This document shows, piece by piece, positions 45,076 through 53,625 of a stretch of 64,000 nt of DNA (position 1 is its first letter; each line of letters starts with the position of its first letter). Both the position numbers and the translations under genes were made by a program. Below the pieces are notes generated by a model. It was not told the DNA's origin. It was given only the letters and a program-made list of their open reading frames with translations, and made no database searches. Source of the DNA: Marinobacterium jannaschii DSM 6295 (GTDB lineage Bacteria > Pseudomonadota > Gammaproteobacteria > Pseudomonadales > Balneatricaceae); the NCBI RefSeq assembly GCF_000620085.1, contig NZ_JHVJ01000010.1, positions 229,171-293,170 on the forward strand. The letters run 5' to 3'.

Positions 45076-45984
45076 TTATGCGCTGCCTGCGACCGCCGGT
45101 TTTAATTCAGCCCGGCCATCAAACTGCTCTGGCCAGTCGCGACGTGTCAGTACCTGTCCCTGTTCTCTGACGCTGCGCAGCTCGGCCAGATTCAGCTCGG
45201 TCATCAGCCAGTGGCTTTCGTTGCTGTGCTCCAGCGGGCTTTCAGCGAGTACGCCGTCACTTGGCATTCCGTAGTCCGGTGGCACAAATACCCCGGCGCG
45301 GCCGATATTTTCATCGACAGCCGGTGACCATTCGGCCAGGCCTGTGGTGGGAGACTGGACCATGGCGATCTGGTTTTCCAACGCCCGGGCCTGACATCCC
45401 CTGCGCACCCGGTAATAGCCGGCCCGGGTATCGGTGCAACTGGGCGAGAGAATCAGGTCGGCCCCCGCTTCAGTCAGCTGACGGGCAAAGTGCGGGAACT
45501 CATTGTCGTAACAGATCTGAATGCCGAGACGGCCAAAGGGAAGGTCAAACAACTGCAATCCCTGGCCGGAATCTATATGCCACTGCTCCCGTTCAAAGCG
45601 GGTCATAATCAGCTTGTCCTGAGTGCCCAGCAACCCCTGAGGGCCAAACATCCAGCTGCGGTTACGGAAGCGACCATCGCTGTCCAGCACCGGAGCGGTG
45701 CCGGGGCAAAACCAGATCTGGTGCTCTTGCGCCAGTGACTCACACAGTTGCAGCCATCTATCGATCAACGGCTGCATCTGACGGATCGACAGGTGCAGGT
45801 CGCTGCGCACAGCGGTCGGCAGCTGACCGGTCAGGGTCATCGCCGAGTACTCCGGCAGAAGCAGCAGGTTTGCGTCGTCAGCCGTTGCCCGGCCGACCAG
45901 TTGGCGCAGATGTGCTTCATAATCTGACCAGTGCTCGAACAGTTCGATTGCGTATTGAGCGGCGGCGATACGTATTTTTTCCAT
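45076..45984 (-). CDS. Carbon-nitrogen hydrolase (nitrilase superfamily)
   Basis: The 302-aa enzyme has the nitrilase catalytic triad: Glu in LLLPEYSAM, Lys in TQDKLIMTRFERE and Cys in IQICYDNEFP. Members hydrolyse amides or nitriles or transfer acyl groups. The MTRFERE and CTDTRAGYYRV segments are typical of a branch commonly encoded beside a GNAT gene, as here. The two genes overlap by 1 bp (TGATG), so they are cotranscribed and probably act on related substrates. Confidence 0.88.
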   Translation of the reverse strand: MEKIRIAAAQYAIELFEHWSDYEAHLRQLVGRATADDANLLLLPEYSAMTLTGQLPTAVRSDLHLSIRQMQPLIDRWLQLCESLAQEHQIWFCPGTAPVLDSDGRFRNRSWMFGPQGLLGTQDKLIMTRFEREQWHIDSGQGLQLFDLPFGRLGIQICYDNEFPHFARQLTEAGADLILSPSCTDTRAGYYRVRRGCQARALENQIAMVQSPTTGLAEWSPAVDENIGRAGVFVPPDYGMPSDGVLAESPLEHSNESHWLMTELNLAELRSVREQGQVLTRRDWPEQFDGRAELKPAVAGSA

Positions 45985-46568
45985 CAGATTGCCTTTATCC
46001 AGAATGACATCGGCTTAGCCGACTCTTCGCTTTCACCGATCTCCTGCCAGCTATACTCTGTGCGAAGTTCGGGATGGTGGACATAGCCACGGTTGCGCCA
46101 GAACTGATTCAGCGGGGAATAGTCAGCCGGGCGCAGCGGGTGATTGTCCGGGCGTTCGATGGCGCAAAAGCAACATAGCTCAAAGCGCTGCAGTAGGCGG
46201 GCATAGCGTTCCCGTTCCTGAAAGAAGCGTACGCCGATGCCCCGGCCGCGATACTCGGGTAACAGGACTGATTCACCGAAGTAGAACACCTTTTCCGGGT
46301 CGATCCCCTGTTGCAGAAATGGCTGCTTAAATTCACTGGTTTCATCGGCCATCGGAATCCCGGTGGCTGCGCCTACTACCTTGTCTTTATCCAGTGCCAG
46401 TACAAACAAGCTGTCTGCCGAAGCCGCATAGGTCTTCAGGTACTGCCGTTCGTAGGCCAGAGACCCCTCGTACAGGTAGGGATACTCGTGAAATACCCGG
46501 ATTCGCAACTGAGCCAGGTTGTCGATGTAGGGGCCAATCGCCGCGCCGGTGAGAATCCTGTATTGCAT
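45984..46568 (-). CDS. GNAT-family acetyltransferase paired with the nitrilase
   Basis: The 194-aa GNAT protein has the acetyl-CoA loop SVLLPEYRGRGIGVRFFQ and a central strand pair (LFVLALDKDKVVGAATGIPM). The ATG at 46568 is chosen because homology starts at MQYRILTG; the frame upstream is unconserved. It is the upstream member of a two-gene operon with the nitrilase. Substrate is unknown. Confidence 0.85.
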   Translation of the reverse strand: MQYRILTGAAIGPYIDNLAQLRIRVFHEYPYLYEGSLAYERQYLKTYAASADSLFVLALDKDKVVGAATGIPMADETSEFKQPFLQQGIDPEKVFYFGESVLLPEYRGRGIGVRFFQERERYARLLQRFELCCFCAIERPDNHPLRPADYSPLNQFWRNRGYVHHPELRTEYSWQEIGESEESAKPMSFWIKAI

Positions 46569-46691
46569 CTGCAGACTCCGGGTAAAAAGGGCAATTTTAA
46601 CGGCCAGGCAAGGGGCCAAAAAGGGGGGCGGGCGTATCTGGCAGGCGGACTGTCGCAAAAGCGACAGTCCCAACGCTATAGGTGCGTGGCT

Positions 46692-47033
46692 TTACCTGGC
46701 GGTCAGGGCGGCGGAATCGAAAGCAATACCATCCCAGCCGGTGTTAATAAAGTTGCGGATATTACCGTGGTCATTGCCTTCTGGCGTATTCAGCACGTCC
46801 TGATAGAAACGGCCAAAGCAGGCGAGGGTCTTGTCTTTATTCAGGTTGTTGAGCTGGGCAAATGCAAAGATCTTACAGCTGCCTTCATTCTGGCCCGCTT
46901 CATTGCGCAGGTCACCATTCTGAAATCCGGTTTGGCTATAAACGTAATGATCGCTGATGACCTGCATGCAATCTTCAAAATCCAGCGTGCTGTCAGAACC
47001 AATCCCTTCCAGAAATGCTGCCAGAGAGGTCAT
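46692..47033 (-). CDS. HopJ-family protein
   Basis: This 113-aa protein matches the HopJ domain family: DHYVYSQTGFQNGDLRNEAGQNEGSCKIFAFAQLNNL, then CFGRFYQDVLNTPEGNDHGNIRNF and GWDGIAF. The family was named for a Pseudomonas syringae type III effector, but most members are in free-living bacteria without secretion systems, and no such system is nearby. Function is unknown. Confidence 0.8.
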   Translation of the reverse strand: MTSLAAFLEGIGSDSTLDFEDCMQVISDHYVYSQTGFQNGDLRNEAGQNEGSCKIFAFAQLNNLNKDKTLACFGRFYQDVLNTPEGNDHGNIRNFINTGWDGIAFDSAALTAR

Positions 47034-47206
47034 TGTGTACTCCAGTAAATTATTGTGTTTAAACGGGTTGCACAGTGTAGCGGCCTGAAGCGGACAAGGG
47101 AATCTGCTGCTGCCGTCCTGGCTGCGTGGAATCGGCCAAATGTATTAGCGCGTAGCAAAAAGCTCTTCTATGCTTTTTCCTGATGTGAATACAGAGGTAA
47201 GACATT

Positions 47207-47449
47207 ATGACTGTTCCGCTCACCGAGATCAGAGCGCACCGCAGTTATGTGCAATGCGTATTTGCCCGGGTGGCGGCACCGGAAAGAGTGATATTGGAAG
47301 TGGAAACCTGTGATGGTAATCGCTTTACGGTCTCGGATGATCAGGGCGAGCGACTGGTGTATGGCAGCCTTCAGGAGGCATCAGAGCAGATCTGGGATCT
47401 GGGCAGGGTAAAGGTGATAGAGGGTGACGCCGAGCCTGGCGAAGGCTAG
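47207..47449 (+). CDS. DUF6482-like small protein (copy 1)
   Basis: The 80-aa protein shares an overall pattern with the next gene: a short N-terminal helix, a strand with V-I/V-x-x-x-V-E, a Gly/Asp turn, F-x-V-x-D-x-x-G-E and a C-terminal helix. This resembles DUF6482, a small alpha/beta family of unknown function. It is separated by 40 bp from its likely paralogue and transcribed with it. Confidence 0.6.
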   Translation: MTVPLTEIRAHRSYVQCVFARVAAPERVILEVETCDGNRFTVSDDQGERLVYGSLQEASEQIWDLGRVKVIEGDAEPGEG

Positions 47450-47489
47450 GGTGCAGTCGGATGTCACAGATGCAGAAGAAAAATAATCA

Positions 47490-47795
47490 ATGGAACTGAA
47501 ATTTATGACGGTAACCTTGGAAGCGATTTTGTGGGGCTATTGTGATGCCTCCCGGTTGGTTGTGCTGGCGCTGGAATCCGGCAGCTATCAGGTAGCAGTA
47601 GAGAATGAAGAGCAGAAACGTTTCCGGGTTGTTGACGGAGAGGGCGAACCCCTCAGCTTTAGTTGTCAGAGTGATGTCGTCAGGCAGTTTCAGGGCCTGG
47701 CTATCCTCGATATTCTGACCGAAAGCTATCCGGACCCCGGTGGCCTGATGTCGCAAGCGGCCGGAGATACGGCGACAGAGGTTATTTCGGCCTGA
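47490..47795 (+). CDS. DUF6482-like small protein (copy 2)
   Basis: The 101-aa protein fits DUF6482 better than the preceding copy: ALESGSYQVAVENEEQKRFRVVDGEGEPLSFSC, then a helix and an ILDILTESYPD segment. The start may be ATG 47490 or ATG 47505; neither has a strong ribosome-binding site. The tandem arrangement suggests local duplication followed by strong divergence. Confidence 0.65.
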   Translation: MELKFMTVTLEAILWGYCDASRLVVLALESGSYQVAVENEEQKRFRVVDGEGEPLSFSCQSDVVRQFQGLAILDILTESYPDPGGLMSQAAGDTATEVISA

Positions 47796-47828
47796 AACGG
47801 CTTGTCAGCCGCTGCAGACCGGGATCTG

Positions 47829-48728
47829 CTAGCGGTTAGCCAGCAATATGCCGCCGATAATCAATGACAGACTGGTGACATGTACCAGCGTGATCGACTC
47901 GCCCAGAAACAGCCACGCCGAAAAACTGGCAAATAGCGGTACCAGGTAGTACAGCAGCCCCGGCTTGGTCGGCCCCAGTATCGCCACGGCGTTGTTCCAC
48001 AGGTGGTAGGAGATCAGTGAAGCACCGAGGCCGATATAGAGAATGGCGGCCGAGGTGTTTTCGGTAAAGTGCACCGCCTCCTGAGTGAAGTGCTCCCAGA
48101 TATAAAAAGGCGTCAGGTACAGCAGCCCCAGCAAAAAGCTGGCAAACAGCAGGGTCGATCCGGTGATTTCAGCGGGCTTGATGCGGATCAACATGGTATA
48201 GACCGCGAAACAGATCGCCGAGATCAGTACCCAGAGATCACCCCGGGCGAAATTCAGATGCAACAGGGTCTCGACCGATCCGCCTGTCACCAGCACCACC
48301 ACGCCGCTGGCGGTCACCAGGGTGCCGAGTGCCTTGCGCGGGGTGATCTTCTCGCCAAAACAGAATCGCGCCAGCAGGATCATAAACATCGGTGCTGATA
48401 TCGCCATCAGCGACAGGTTAATCGCCGTGGTGGTATGGCCACCGATATAGATCAGGGTGTTAAAGACGCTGACACCCGTGATCGCCACGGCTGACAGATA
48501 GAGAAAATGCTTGCGCATAATCTGCAACCGTCCCGCCATGCCGCCAATCACAAATGGCAGAAGCCCCAGAAACGCCACGACCCAGCGCCAGAAAGCCAGC
48601 CCGATCGGTGGAATCTGGTCACTCAGCCCCTTGGCTATAATAAAGTTACCCGACCAGATAAGTGTTGCACCTATAGCGAACAGGTAGCCTTTCAGCAGGT
48701 GGTTATCGCGAGGTTGTGGTTGCGTCAT
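47829..48728 (-). CDS. EamA/DMT-superfamily metabolite exporter
   Basis: This 299-aa membrane protein has ten predicted helices in two repeated EamA halves. The first begins GYLFAIGATLIWSGNFIIAKGL and the second near GDLWVLISAICFAVYTMLIR. Members export or import amino acids, nucleosides or other metabolites. No substrate clue. It is convergent with the DUF6482 pair. Confidence 0.88.
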   Translation of the reverse strand: MTQPQPRDNHLLKGYLFAIGATLIWSGNFIIAKGLSDQIPPIGLAFWRWVVAFLGLLPFVIGGMAGRLQIMRKHFLYLSAVAITGVSVFNTLIYIGGHTTTAINLSLMAISAPMFMILLARFCFGEKITPRKALGTLVTASGVVVLVTGGSVETLLHLNFARGDLWVLISAICFAVYTMLIRIKPAEITGSTLLFASFLLGLLYLTPFYIWEHFTQEAVHFTENTSAAILYIGLGASLISYHLWNNAVAILGPTKPGLLYYLVPLFASFSAWLFLGESITLVHVTSLSLIIGGILLANR

Positions 48729-48883
48729 GGAGCAGATGTTTCCGTATTGAGTGGCGGTTTGCCGTTGGAGCTGATGACGGGCTGAGCCCGGGCCGGGGCG
48801 GAGATTTTACGATTAAACGGGGCGTATTGCTCGCTGTTTCTGACTCCGCCGTCAGCTTCTTTCCGGTGTATGCGGAGTTCACC

Positions 48884-49420
48884 ATGAAACGATTCTATTT
48901 TGTCAGTGATAATCTGAGCGAACTGGAAGCCGCTGAACGGGAGCTGGAAGCATCCGGTATTCCCCATCAGCAGATCCATCACCTGGATGCTGCCGAGATC
49001 TTCCATGAGAAGCAGCAGATGGAGCACGGAGCCATGTGGCAGCAGAAGGAAGTGGTGCGGGGCACGCTGCGCGGTGGCCTGATCGGTCTGGTGCTTAGCC
49101 TGTTGCTGCTCTGGCTGTGCTGGTGGGGTGGTGCCGTGGAGCAGCTCGGCTGGAGTCCGTTTCTGCTGATTGCGCTGGCGGTGCTGGTCTTTTCCGTCTG
49201 GGAAGGGAGTTTTATCGGCCTGAAACGTGTACGGACAAAGTTTAATGCCTTTCTTAAAGTGGTGCGTCACGGCCGGCATGCCATCGCGGTCGAGATCTAT
49301 GGCAAGCAGGAAGCGGTACTGCGCAGGGTGACCCGTACCCACGCCCATATCTATCTGGCGGGATTTGGTGCCGCTTTTAATCACCGGACTCTGGTGCCCG
49401 GCATCCGGGAGCCTGATTAG
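48884..49420 (+). CDS. Two-helix membrane protein of unknown function
   Basis: The 178-aa protein has a cytoplasmic ferredoxin-like N-terminal part (KRFYFVSDNLSELEAAERELEASGI), two closely spaced transmembrane helices (GGLIGLVLSLLLLWLCWW and FLLIALAVLVFSVWEGSFIGL) and a C-terminal soluble part. This layout resembles proteins of the general-stress 17M-like/DUF1269 group, but I do not recognise it securely. CGGAG at 48873-48877 selects the ATG at 48884. Confidence 0.72.
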   Translation: MKRFYFVSDNLSELEAAERELEASGIPHQQIHHLDAAEIFHEKQQMEHGAMWQQKEVVRGTLRGGLIGLVLSLLLLWLCWWGGAVEQLGWSPFLLIALAVLVFSVWEGSFIGLKRVRTKFNAFLKVVRHGRHAIAVEIYGKQEAVLRRVTRTHAHIYLAGFGAAFNHRTLVPGIREPD

Positions 49421-49542
49421 CGCTGCTTTGGCTCAGCTCAATGGCTTAGGTAATTGTGGGAAAATCTGATTAGGATTTTTTTGCTGCCGTGGTAAGCTGT
49501 TTTCAACTATCACTTAAGTATTTGAATTGACAGGGGCAGTTG

Positions 49543-50319
49543 ATGGCAGCGCCGAGAGTATTGATAGTCGATGACGCCCGCTTTATACGTGAACATGTCA
49601 CTAAAATCGTCACGACGGCCGTTCAGGGGGCAGAGGTACATGCCGCTGAAGATGGCGAAGCCGGACGAAAACTTCTCACCCAGAACCGTTATGACATCAT
49701 CCTGTGCGACTGGGAGATGCCGGGCATGTCCGGCCTTGAACTACTGCAATGGACCCGTCAGCAGCCCGCTTACCAGAAAACACCCTATCTGATGGTAACC
49801 AGTCGGGGCGAGCGTGATTTTGTCCTTAAGGCCGTGCAGGCCGGGGTAAACGATTATATTGGTAAGCCCTTTGAAGCCCAGCAGCTGGTTGAGAAGATCA
49901 ACAAATGGCTGGAGAAAGGCGGTGAAACTGACTCTACCGCACGCCGCCGCGCCGCTCAGATGCTGGCGAAGGAACCTGATGCCGCGAAAAAAACGGCCAA
50001 AAAGCCCAAGGGACTGGCGCAGTTGCGTATTGGTAGCGCCAGCTATAAATGTGCGGTAAAAGATCTCACCCTGCAGCAGGTCGAAGTCGCTATCAAGCGC
50101 GAGTCCAGCTTACCGGTGATTCTGGAGCAGGCGGTAGTGGATATTGAGCAGGTGGGTGGCAGCAGTGTTGCCCGTATGAACGGATTTATCCGCTCGATAG
50201 AAGCACATGAGCCGCGCCCGGATTGCAACTTTCTGAATATTAAAGTGTATTTTGCCGACAATGATCCGGAGAAGCTGGAACACCTGTCCCGCTATATAGA
50301 GAAAATGCGCGCTCGCTAA
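49543..50319 (+). CDS. Response regulator with C-terminal PilZ-like domain
   Basis: The 258-aa protein begins with a receiver (VDD at 9-11, phosphoacceptor Asp56 in DIILCDWEMPGMSG, VTSRGERD, GKPFE). A Lys/Ala-rich linker is followed by a beta-rich domain of about 100 residues (SYKCAVKDLTLQQVEVAIKRE ... VGGSSVARMNGFIRSIE) that may be a diverged PilZ. A direct cyclic-di-GMP site is not evident. No kinase is adjacent. The ATG at 49543 is preferred over the TTG just before it. Confidence 0.82.
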   Translation: MAAPRVLIVDDARFIREHVTKIVTTAVQGAEVHAAEDGEAGRKLLTQNRYDIILCDWEMPGMSGLELLQWTRQQPAYQKTPYLMVTSRGERDFVLKAVQAGVNDYIGKPFEAQQLVEKINKWLEKGGETDSTARRRAAQMLAKEPDAAKKTAKKPKGLAQLRIGSASYKCAVKDLTLQQVEVAIKRESSLPVILEQAVVDIEQVGGSSVARMNGFIRSIEAHEPRPDCNFLNIKVYFADNDPEKLEHLSRYIEKMRAR

Positions 50320-50346
50320 GCCCCTCTGGTTGCTAAATTACCGTCA

Positions 50347-50376
50347 CAGCCCTGATGCCTTCTGCCATCAGGGCTG
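50347..50376 (+). terminator. Hairpin after the response regulator gene
   Basis: CAGCCCTGATG (50347-50357) and CATCAGGGCTG (50366-50376) form a perfect 11-bp stem with an 8-base loop. The T run is poor, so it is either a weak or Rho-assisted terminator or an mRNA-end stabiliser. Confidence 0.55.
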
Positions 50377-50490
50377 ATCTTCCCCGGCGGTGACTCTTAT
50401 CCGTCCCCAACCCTTCTATGCTTAACTCTCGCCGCAGGCAGCCGACTAAACTATAGGGAGTATATTCAGGCAGCACAGGTCTATATACAC

Positions 50491-51165
50491 ATGATGCTAC
50501 TGCAGGCCGAATCCAACAGCTATGGACGGGACTTTGTGGTCGGAGATATCCACGGTTATTACCAGCTCTTAATCCGGGAGCTGGAAAGGGTGGACTTTGA
50601 CCGCAAACATGACCGTCTGTTTGCCGTCGGAGATCTGATCGACCGGGGCCCGGATTCGCTGGCCTGCATCAGCCTGCTGGGTGAAGACTGGTTTTATGCC
50701 GTGCGCGGAAACCATGAGCAGATGATGATCAATGCCTTAAGCCGGGATGACGAAGTCCTCTACCAGCTGTGGCTGTTTAACGGCGGCGGCTGGAGCAGTG
50801 AGTGGGACCGGGCTACCCTGAAAGCGCTGGCCGAGCGGCTGGATGAGCTACTGCCGCTGGCCATCGAGGTCGATACGCCCTGGGGCCGCCTGGGTATCGT
50901 TCACGCCGAACCGGGGAGTGAGTGGGGAGCGGATAATTTTGCCGATACCCAGCGACTGCTCTGGTCACGGGAGGGGGTCTGGCAGGAGAAAACCACCAGC
51001 TGCCGGAACATTGATCTGGTAGTGGTCGGGCATACCCCTGTTGAGCGCCCTGTGCTGCTGGGGAATGTGTTGCATATCGATACCGGTGCCTTCTGTACCG
51101 GTAAGCTGACCCTGATGCCGCTGGAATCGGTTTTTCAGCTGCGCAGCCTGTCGTCGGCAAAATAA
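50491..51165 (+). CDS. Serine/threonine protein phosphatase-like metallophosphoesterase (PrpA/PrpB type)
   Basis: This 224-aa enzyme has the PPP-family motifs in order: GDIHGYY (D-x-H), GDLIDRGPDS, RGNHEQM, a histidine in LGIVHAEPG and GHTPVE. These residues hold two metal ions. Family members remove phosphate from proteins or Ap4A-like nucleotides. Two ATG codons (50491, 50494) are both possible. It is a single gene. Confidence 0.9.
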   Translation: MMLLQAESNSYGRDFVVGDIHGYYQLLIRELERVDFDRKHDRLFAVGDLIDRGPDSLACISLLGEDWFYAVRGNHEQMMINALSRDDEVLYQLWLFNGGGWSSEWDRATLKALAERLDELLPLAIEVDTPWGRLGIVHAEPGSEWGADNFADTQRLLWSREGVWQEKTTSCRNIDLVVVGHTPVERPVLLGNVLHIDTGAFCTGKLTLMPLESVFQLRSLSSAK

Positions 51166-51415
51166 TATTCATACGGAGAATCCGTATAGCGCGCCACTTG
51201 GCCGAATCGTAAATTATGTCGGCCAGCCAGCGCTATTGCTGCCGTTGCTATGGCGGCGGGAAGAATGCAATCCTCTCTGAACCCGGTGCTCACGCAACGG
51301 CTGGAAGCGGGAACGCTGCATTACCGGAGAGGTTAAATACAGCAACCTCATGCAGATAAGCGCCGTCCGCTCAGGGAAAGTGCAGTATTCGGTCGCGGCA
51401 GACCATAGCCTCCCG

Positions 51416-51421
51416 TATAAT
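51416..51421 (+). promoter_or_regulatory. Consensus -10 hexamer before the DUF3010 gene
   Basis: TATAAT lies 29 bp before the ATG at 51451. There is no good -35 at normal spacing, so activator dependence is possible. Confidence 0.4.
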
Positions 51422-51450
51422 GGCGCGCTTGGTTATAAATGGGTGGCAAA

Positions 51451-51891
51451 ATGAAAGTTTGTGGTGTTGAACTAAAAGGTAACGATGCCGTTATCACGCT
51501 GTTGAATTTTGAGTTCGGTCTGTTTGATCTGCCAGACTGCCGTGTAAGGAAGCTGAGCATCAACGATGCCGACAGCGTAGAGCAGTTGCGGGATTTTCAG
51601 TTTACCTTCGCAAAACTGATGCAGGACTACAAAATTGACCGGGTTGTTATCCGCAAGCGTGCCCACAAAGGTAAGTTTGCCGGTGGCGCAGTAGGCTTCA
51701 AGCTAGAAGCGGCTATTCAGCTGGTGGAAGGTGTACAGGTCGACCTGATGTCACCAACCGATGTCAAAGACCAGCTGAAACATACCCCGCTGCCAGTGAA
51801 CTTTAAGGGCACTGGCCTGAAGCAGTTCCAGGAGAACGCTTTCACCACCGGATACGCCTACCTTTGCCGCAACGACAAAGCGGCAGAGTAA
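51451..51891 (+). CDS. DUF3010 family protein
   Basis: The 146-aa protein matches DUF3010 throughout: MKVCGVELKGNDAVITLL, LSINDADSVEQLRDF, VVIRKRAHKGKFAGGAVGFKLEAAIQL and LKQFQENAFTTGYAYL. The fold is thought to be RNase H-like, but no activity is established. The ATG at 51451 matches the family start; one four codons upstream is also open. Confidence 0.87.
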   Translation: MKVCGVELKGNDAVITLLNFEFGLFDLPDCRVRKLSINDADSVEQLRDFQFTFAKLMQDYKIDRVVIRKRAHKGKFAGGAVGFKLEAAIQLVEGVQVDLMSPTDVKDQLKHTPLPVNFKGTGLKQFQENAFTTGYAYLCRNDKAAE

Positions 51892-51900
51892 GCGGACTGC

Positions 51901-51935
51901 AGCCCGCCGATCATTTTTGTTGGCGGGCTTTCTCT
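51901..51935 (+). terminator. Terminator between the DUF3010 and TRAP permease genes
   Basis: AGCCCGCC (51901-51908) pairs with AGCCCGCC's complement GGCGGGCT (51922-51929), followed by TTCTCTT. The stem overlaps the last codons of the convergent dctQ-like gene. Confidence 0.7.
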
Positions 51936-52453
51936 TCAGAAATAATCTTATCCATCTCCTCTGATTCCGGATCCTGGACATCAACTCCCTTCACTATCCG
52001 CACATAGTTCACCTGTAGAATCCTGATCGACATCAGCAGGAAGGCGAACGGCAGGATCATATAGATATACTTCATCGGAATGCCCAGCGTCTGCGACTTC
52101 CAGAACAGGTTCATCCGGTTAAAAACAAAGTCGTAACTCAGCCAGATAAAGCTGCAGTTAAATGCCAGCCAGATCAGGTCGGTGATTACCTCCAGCGCAA
52201 TAAAGGCCTTGGGCGGCAGCCACTTCAGCTGAAAAGTCACCCGGTTATGAGCTGACAGCTTGGCTGCATAACTGGCCCCCAGATAGACAAACCAGACGAA
52301 CATGTATACTGACAGCTCCTCCGTCCAGCTGAACGAGTAGCCGAACAGCTGTCGTGACACTATCTGCATAAACAGCAGCAATACAAAGCCTGCCAGCAGG
52401 GCGCGACACAGGTAACTTTCCAGATTATTAAACAGCTTGAGAAGCCAGCGCAT
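51911..52453 (-). CDS. TRAP transporter small permease (DctQ-like), orphan
   Basis: The 180-aa membrane protein has four helices and DctQ hallmarks: an early LCRALLAGFVLLLFMQIVSRQLF, FSWTEELSVYMFVWFVYLGASYAAK, and a late QTLGIPMKYIYMILPFAFLLMSIR. DctQ needs a large permease (DctM) and a binding protein (DctP). Neither is within the window, and the gene ends against a convergent neighbour. A near-perfect Shine-Dalgarno, GGAGGTGAT, lies 8 bp before the ATG at 52453. The divergent LysR gene may regulate it. Confidence 0.85.
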   Translation of the reverse strand: MRWLLKLFNNLESYLCRALLAGFVLLLFMQIVSRQLFGYSFSWTEELSVYMFVWFVYLGASYAAKLSAHNRVTFQLKWLPPKAFIALEVITDLIWLAFNCSFIWLSYDFVFNRMNLFWKSQTLGIPMKYIYMILPFAFLLMSIRILQVNYVRIVKGVDVQDPESEEMDKIISEEKARQQK

Positions 52454-52633
52454 AAGGATCACCTCCGTTGCCGCCTCACTTCAGTGTAGTTAAAGGCGAC
52501 CGGGATGCTGGTGGGAATGAGGCAGCCAGGATGTAGGCACGCAAATTTTCGATAGGGGCTGGATAGGCATAGCAGATAGCAATTGAAAGTCGTAAGCTCC
52601 AAGGGAATCAAAGTGATCAGGTAGGAATCCGGT

Positions 52634-53503
52634 ATGAAACGGTTGGACTTCAGTCAGTTGGCGACCTTTGTGGCGATAGTCGATGCCGGCAGTATAACCA
52701 AGGCTGCCGCATCGCTGCACCGCACTCAGGCCGCTATCAGTATCCAGCTAAAAAAGCTGGAAGAGACAACCGGCAAGCAGCTGCTTAACCGTTCCTACAA
52801 TAAGATAAGTCTGACCCGGGAGGGTGAAGTCTTATTGTCCTATGCCCGTAAGATCCTCAGCCTGGCCGAAGAGGCCTATCACGCCATCAGTGATGACGAG
52901 ATACAGGGGGTGGTGCGCTTTGGTGTCCCTGACGGCTATGCCCGCGCCTTTATGCAGGATGTAATTCGTACCTTTATTCAGCGCTTCCCGAAAATTCGCC
53001 TGCAGATCAAGAATGACCCCAGTCCCAAGCTATTCCAAAGCCTGCATGAAGGTGACCTGGACCTGATTCTGGTAACCCGTTCATCCCGGGAAGCCGGTGG
53101 CGACATATTGCGTAAGGAGAAGATCGTCTGGGTGGCCGCCGCTGATTACGAGCTGGATCCGGCCGCGCCGATACCGCTGGCGCTCTACCAGCCTGGCTGT
53201 GATTACCGGCGTCGCATCGTTGATGGCCTGAACCAGCTGGGGCAGGAGTGGTATCTGGCCTTCGAGTGCCAGGGGGTGACAGGTTTCGATATTGCGATCA
53301 GCAATGGTCTGGCCGTCTCCGCCGTCGCAGGCTCATTGGTTAAGGATGAATGGCAGGTGCTGGACTTTCCACAGATGTTGCCGGAGCTGGGTGAGATCGA
53401 AGTTGAGATGCACCGTAGCCCGGGGGAATCCAGTGAAGCCGTCAACTGTTTCGCCCATGAGCTGGAGCTGCATATCTCAAATCGGAAGAACGCCGAGCCT
53501 TAA
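52634..53503 (+). CDS. LysR-family transcriptional regulator
   Basis: The 289-aa regulator has an N-terminal helix-turn-helix (LATFVAIVDAGSITKAAASLHRTQAAISIQLKKLE) and a C-terminal effector domain. It is divergent from the orphan TRAP permease gene across a 180-bp gap, which suggests that gene is its target. The ATG at 52634 follows AGGAA. Confidence 0.9.
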   Translation: MKRLDFSQLATFVAIVDAGSITKAAASLHRTQAAISIQLKKLEETTGKQLLNRSYNKISLTREGEVLLSYARKILSLAEEAYHAISDDEIQGVVRFGVPDGYARAFMQDVIRTFIQRFPKIRLQIKNDPSPKLFQSLHEGDLDLILVTRSSREAGGDILRKEKIVWVAAADYELDPAAPIPLALYQPGCDYRRRIVDGLNQLGQEWYLAFECQGVTGFDIAISNGLAVSAVAGSLVKDEWQVLDFPQMLPELGEIEVEMHRSPGESSEAVNCFAHELELHISNRKNAEP

Positions 53504-53625
53504 GGTCCATCCGCGGGCTATCAGGTCCTGAGCATCCGTTGGCAACCTCAAGAGAGCTGACCCGGGGCAAGCCTGAAGGGGCGCTATCCGGCCCCTGGTC
53601 GACCCTGGCTGGCGTGAGACCCGCG

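Noticed and set aside
46692..47033. Reading the HopJ-like gene as a type III effector
   Set aside because: No secretion genes or hrp-type promoter are nearby; the family is widespread in non-pathogens.
48716..48883. 56-codon extension of the two-helix membrane protein
   Set aside because: It overlaps the divergent EamA promoter and start, and a clear Shine-Dalgarno precedes ATG 48884.
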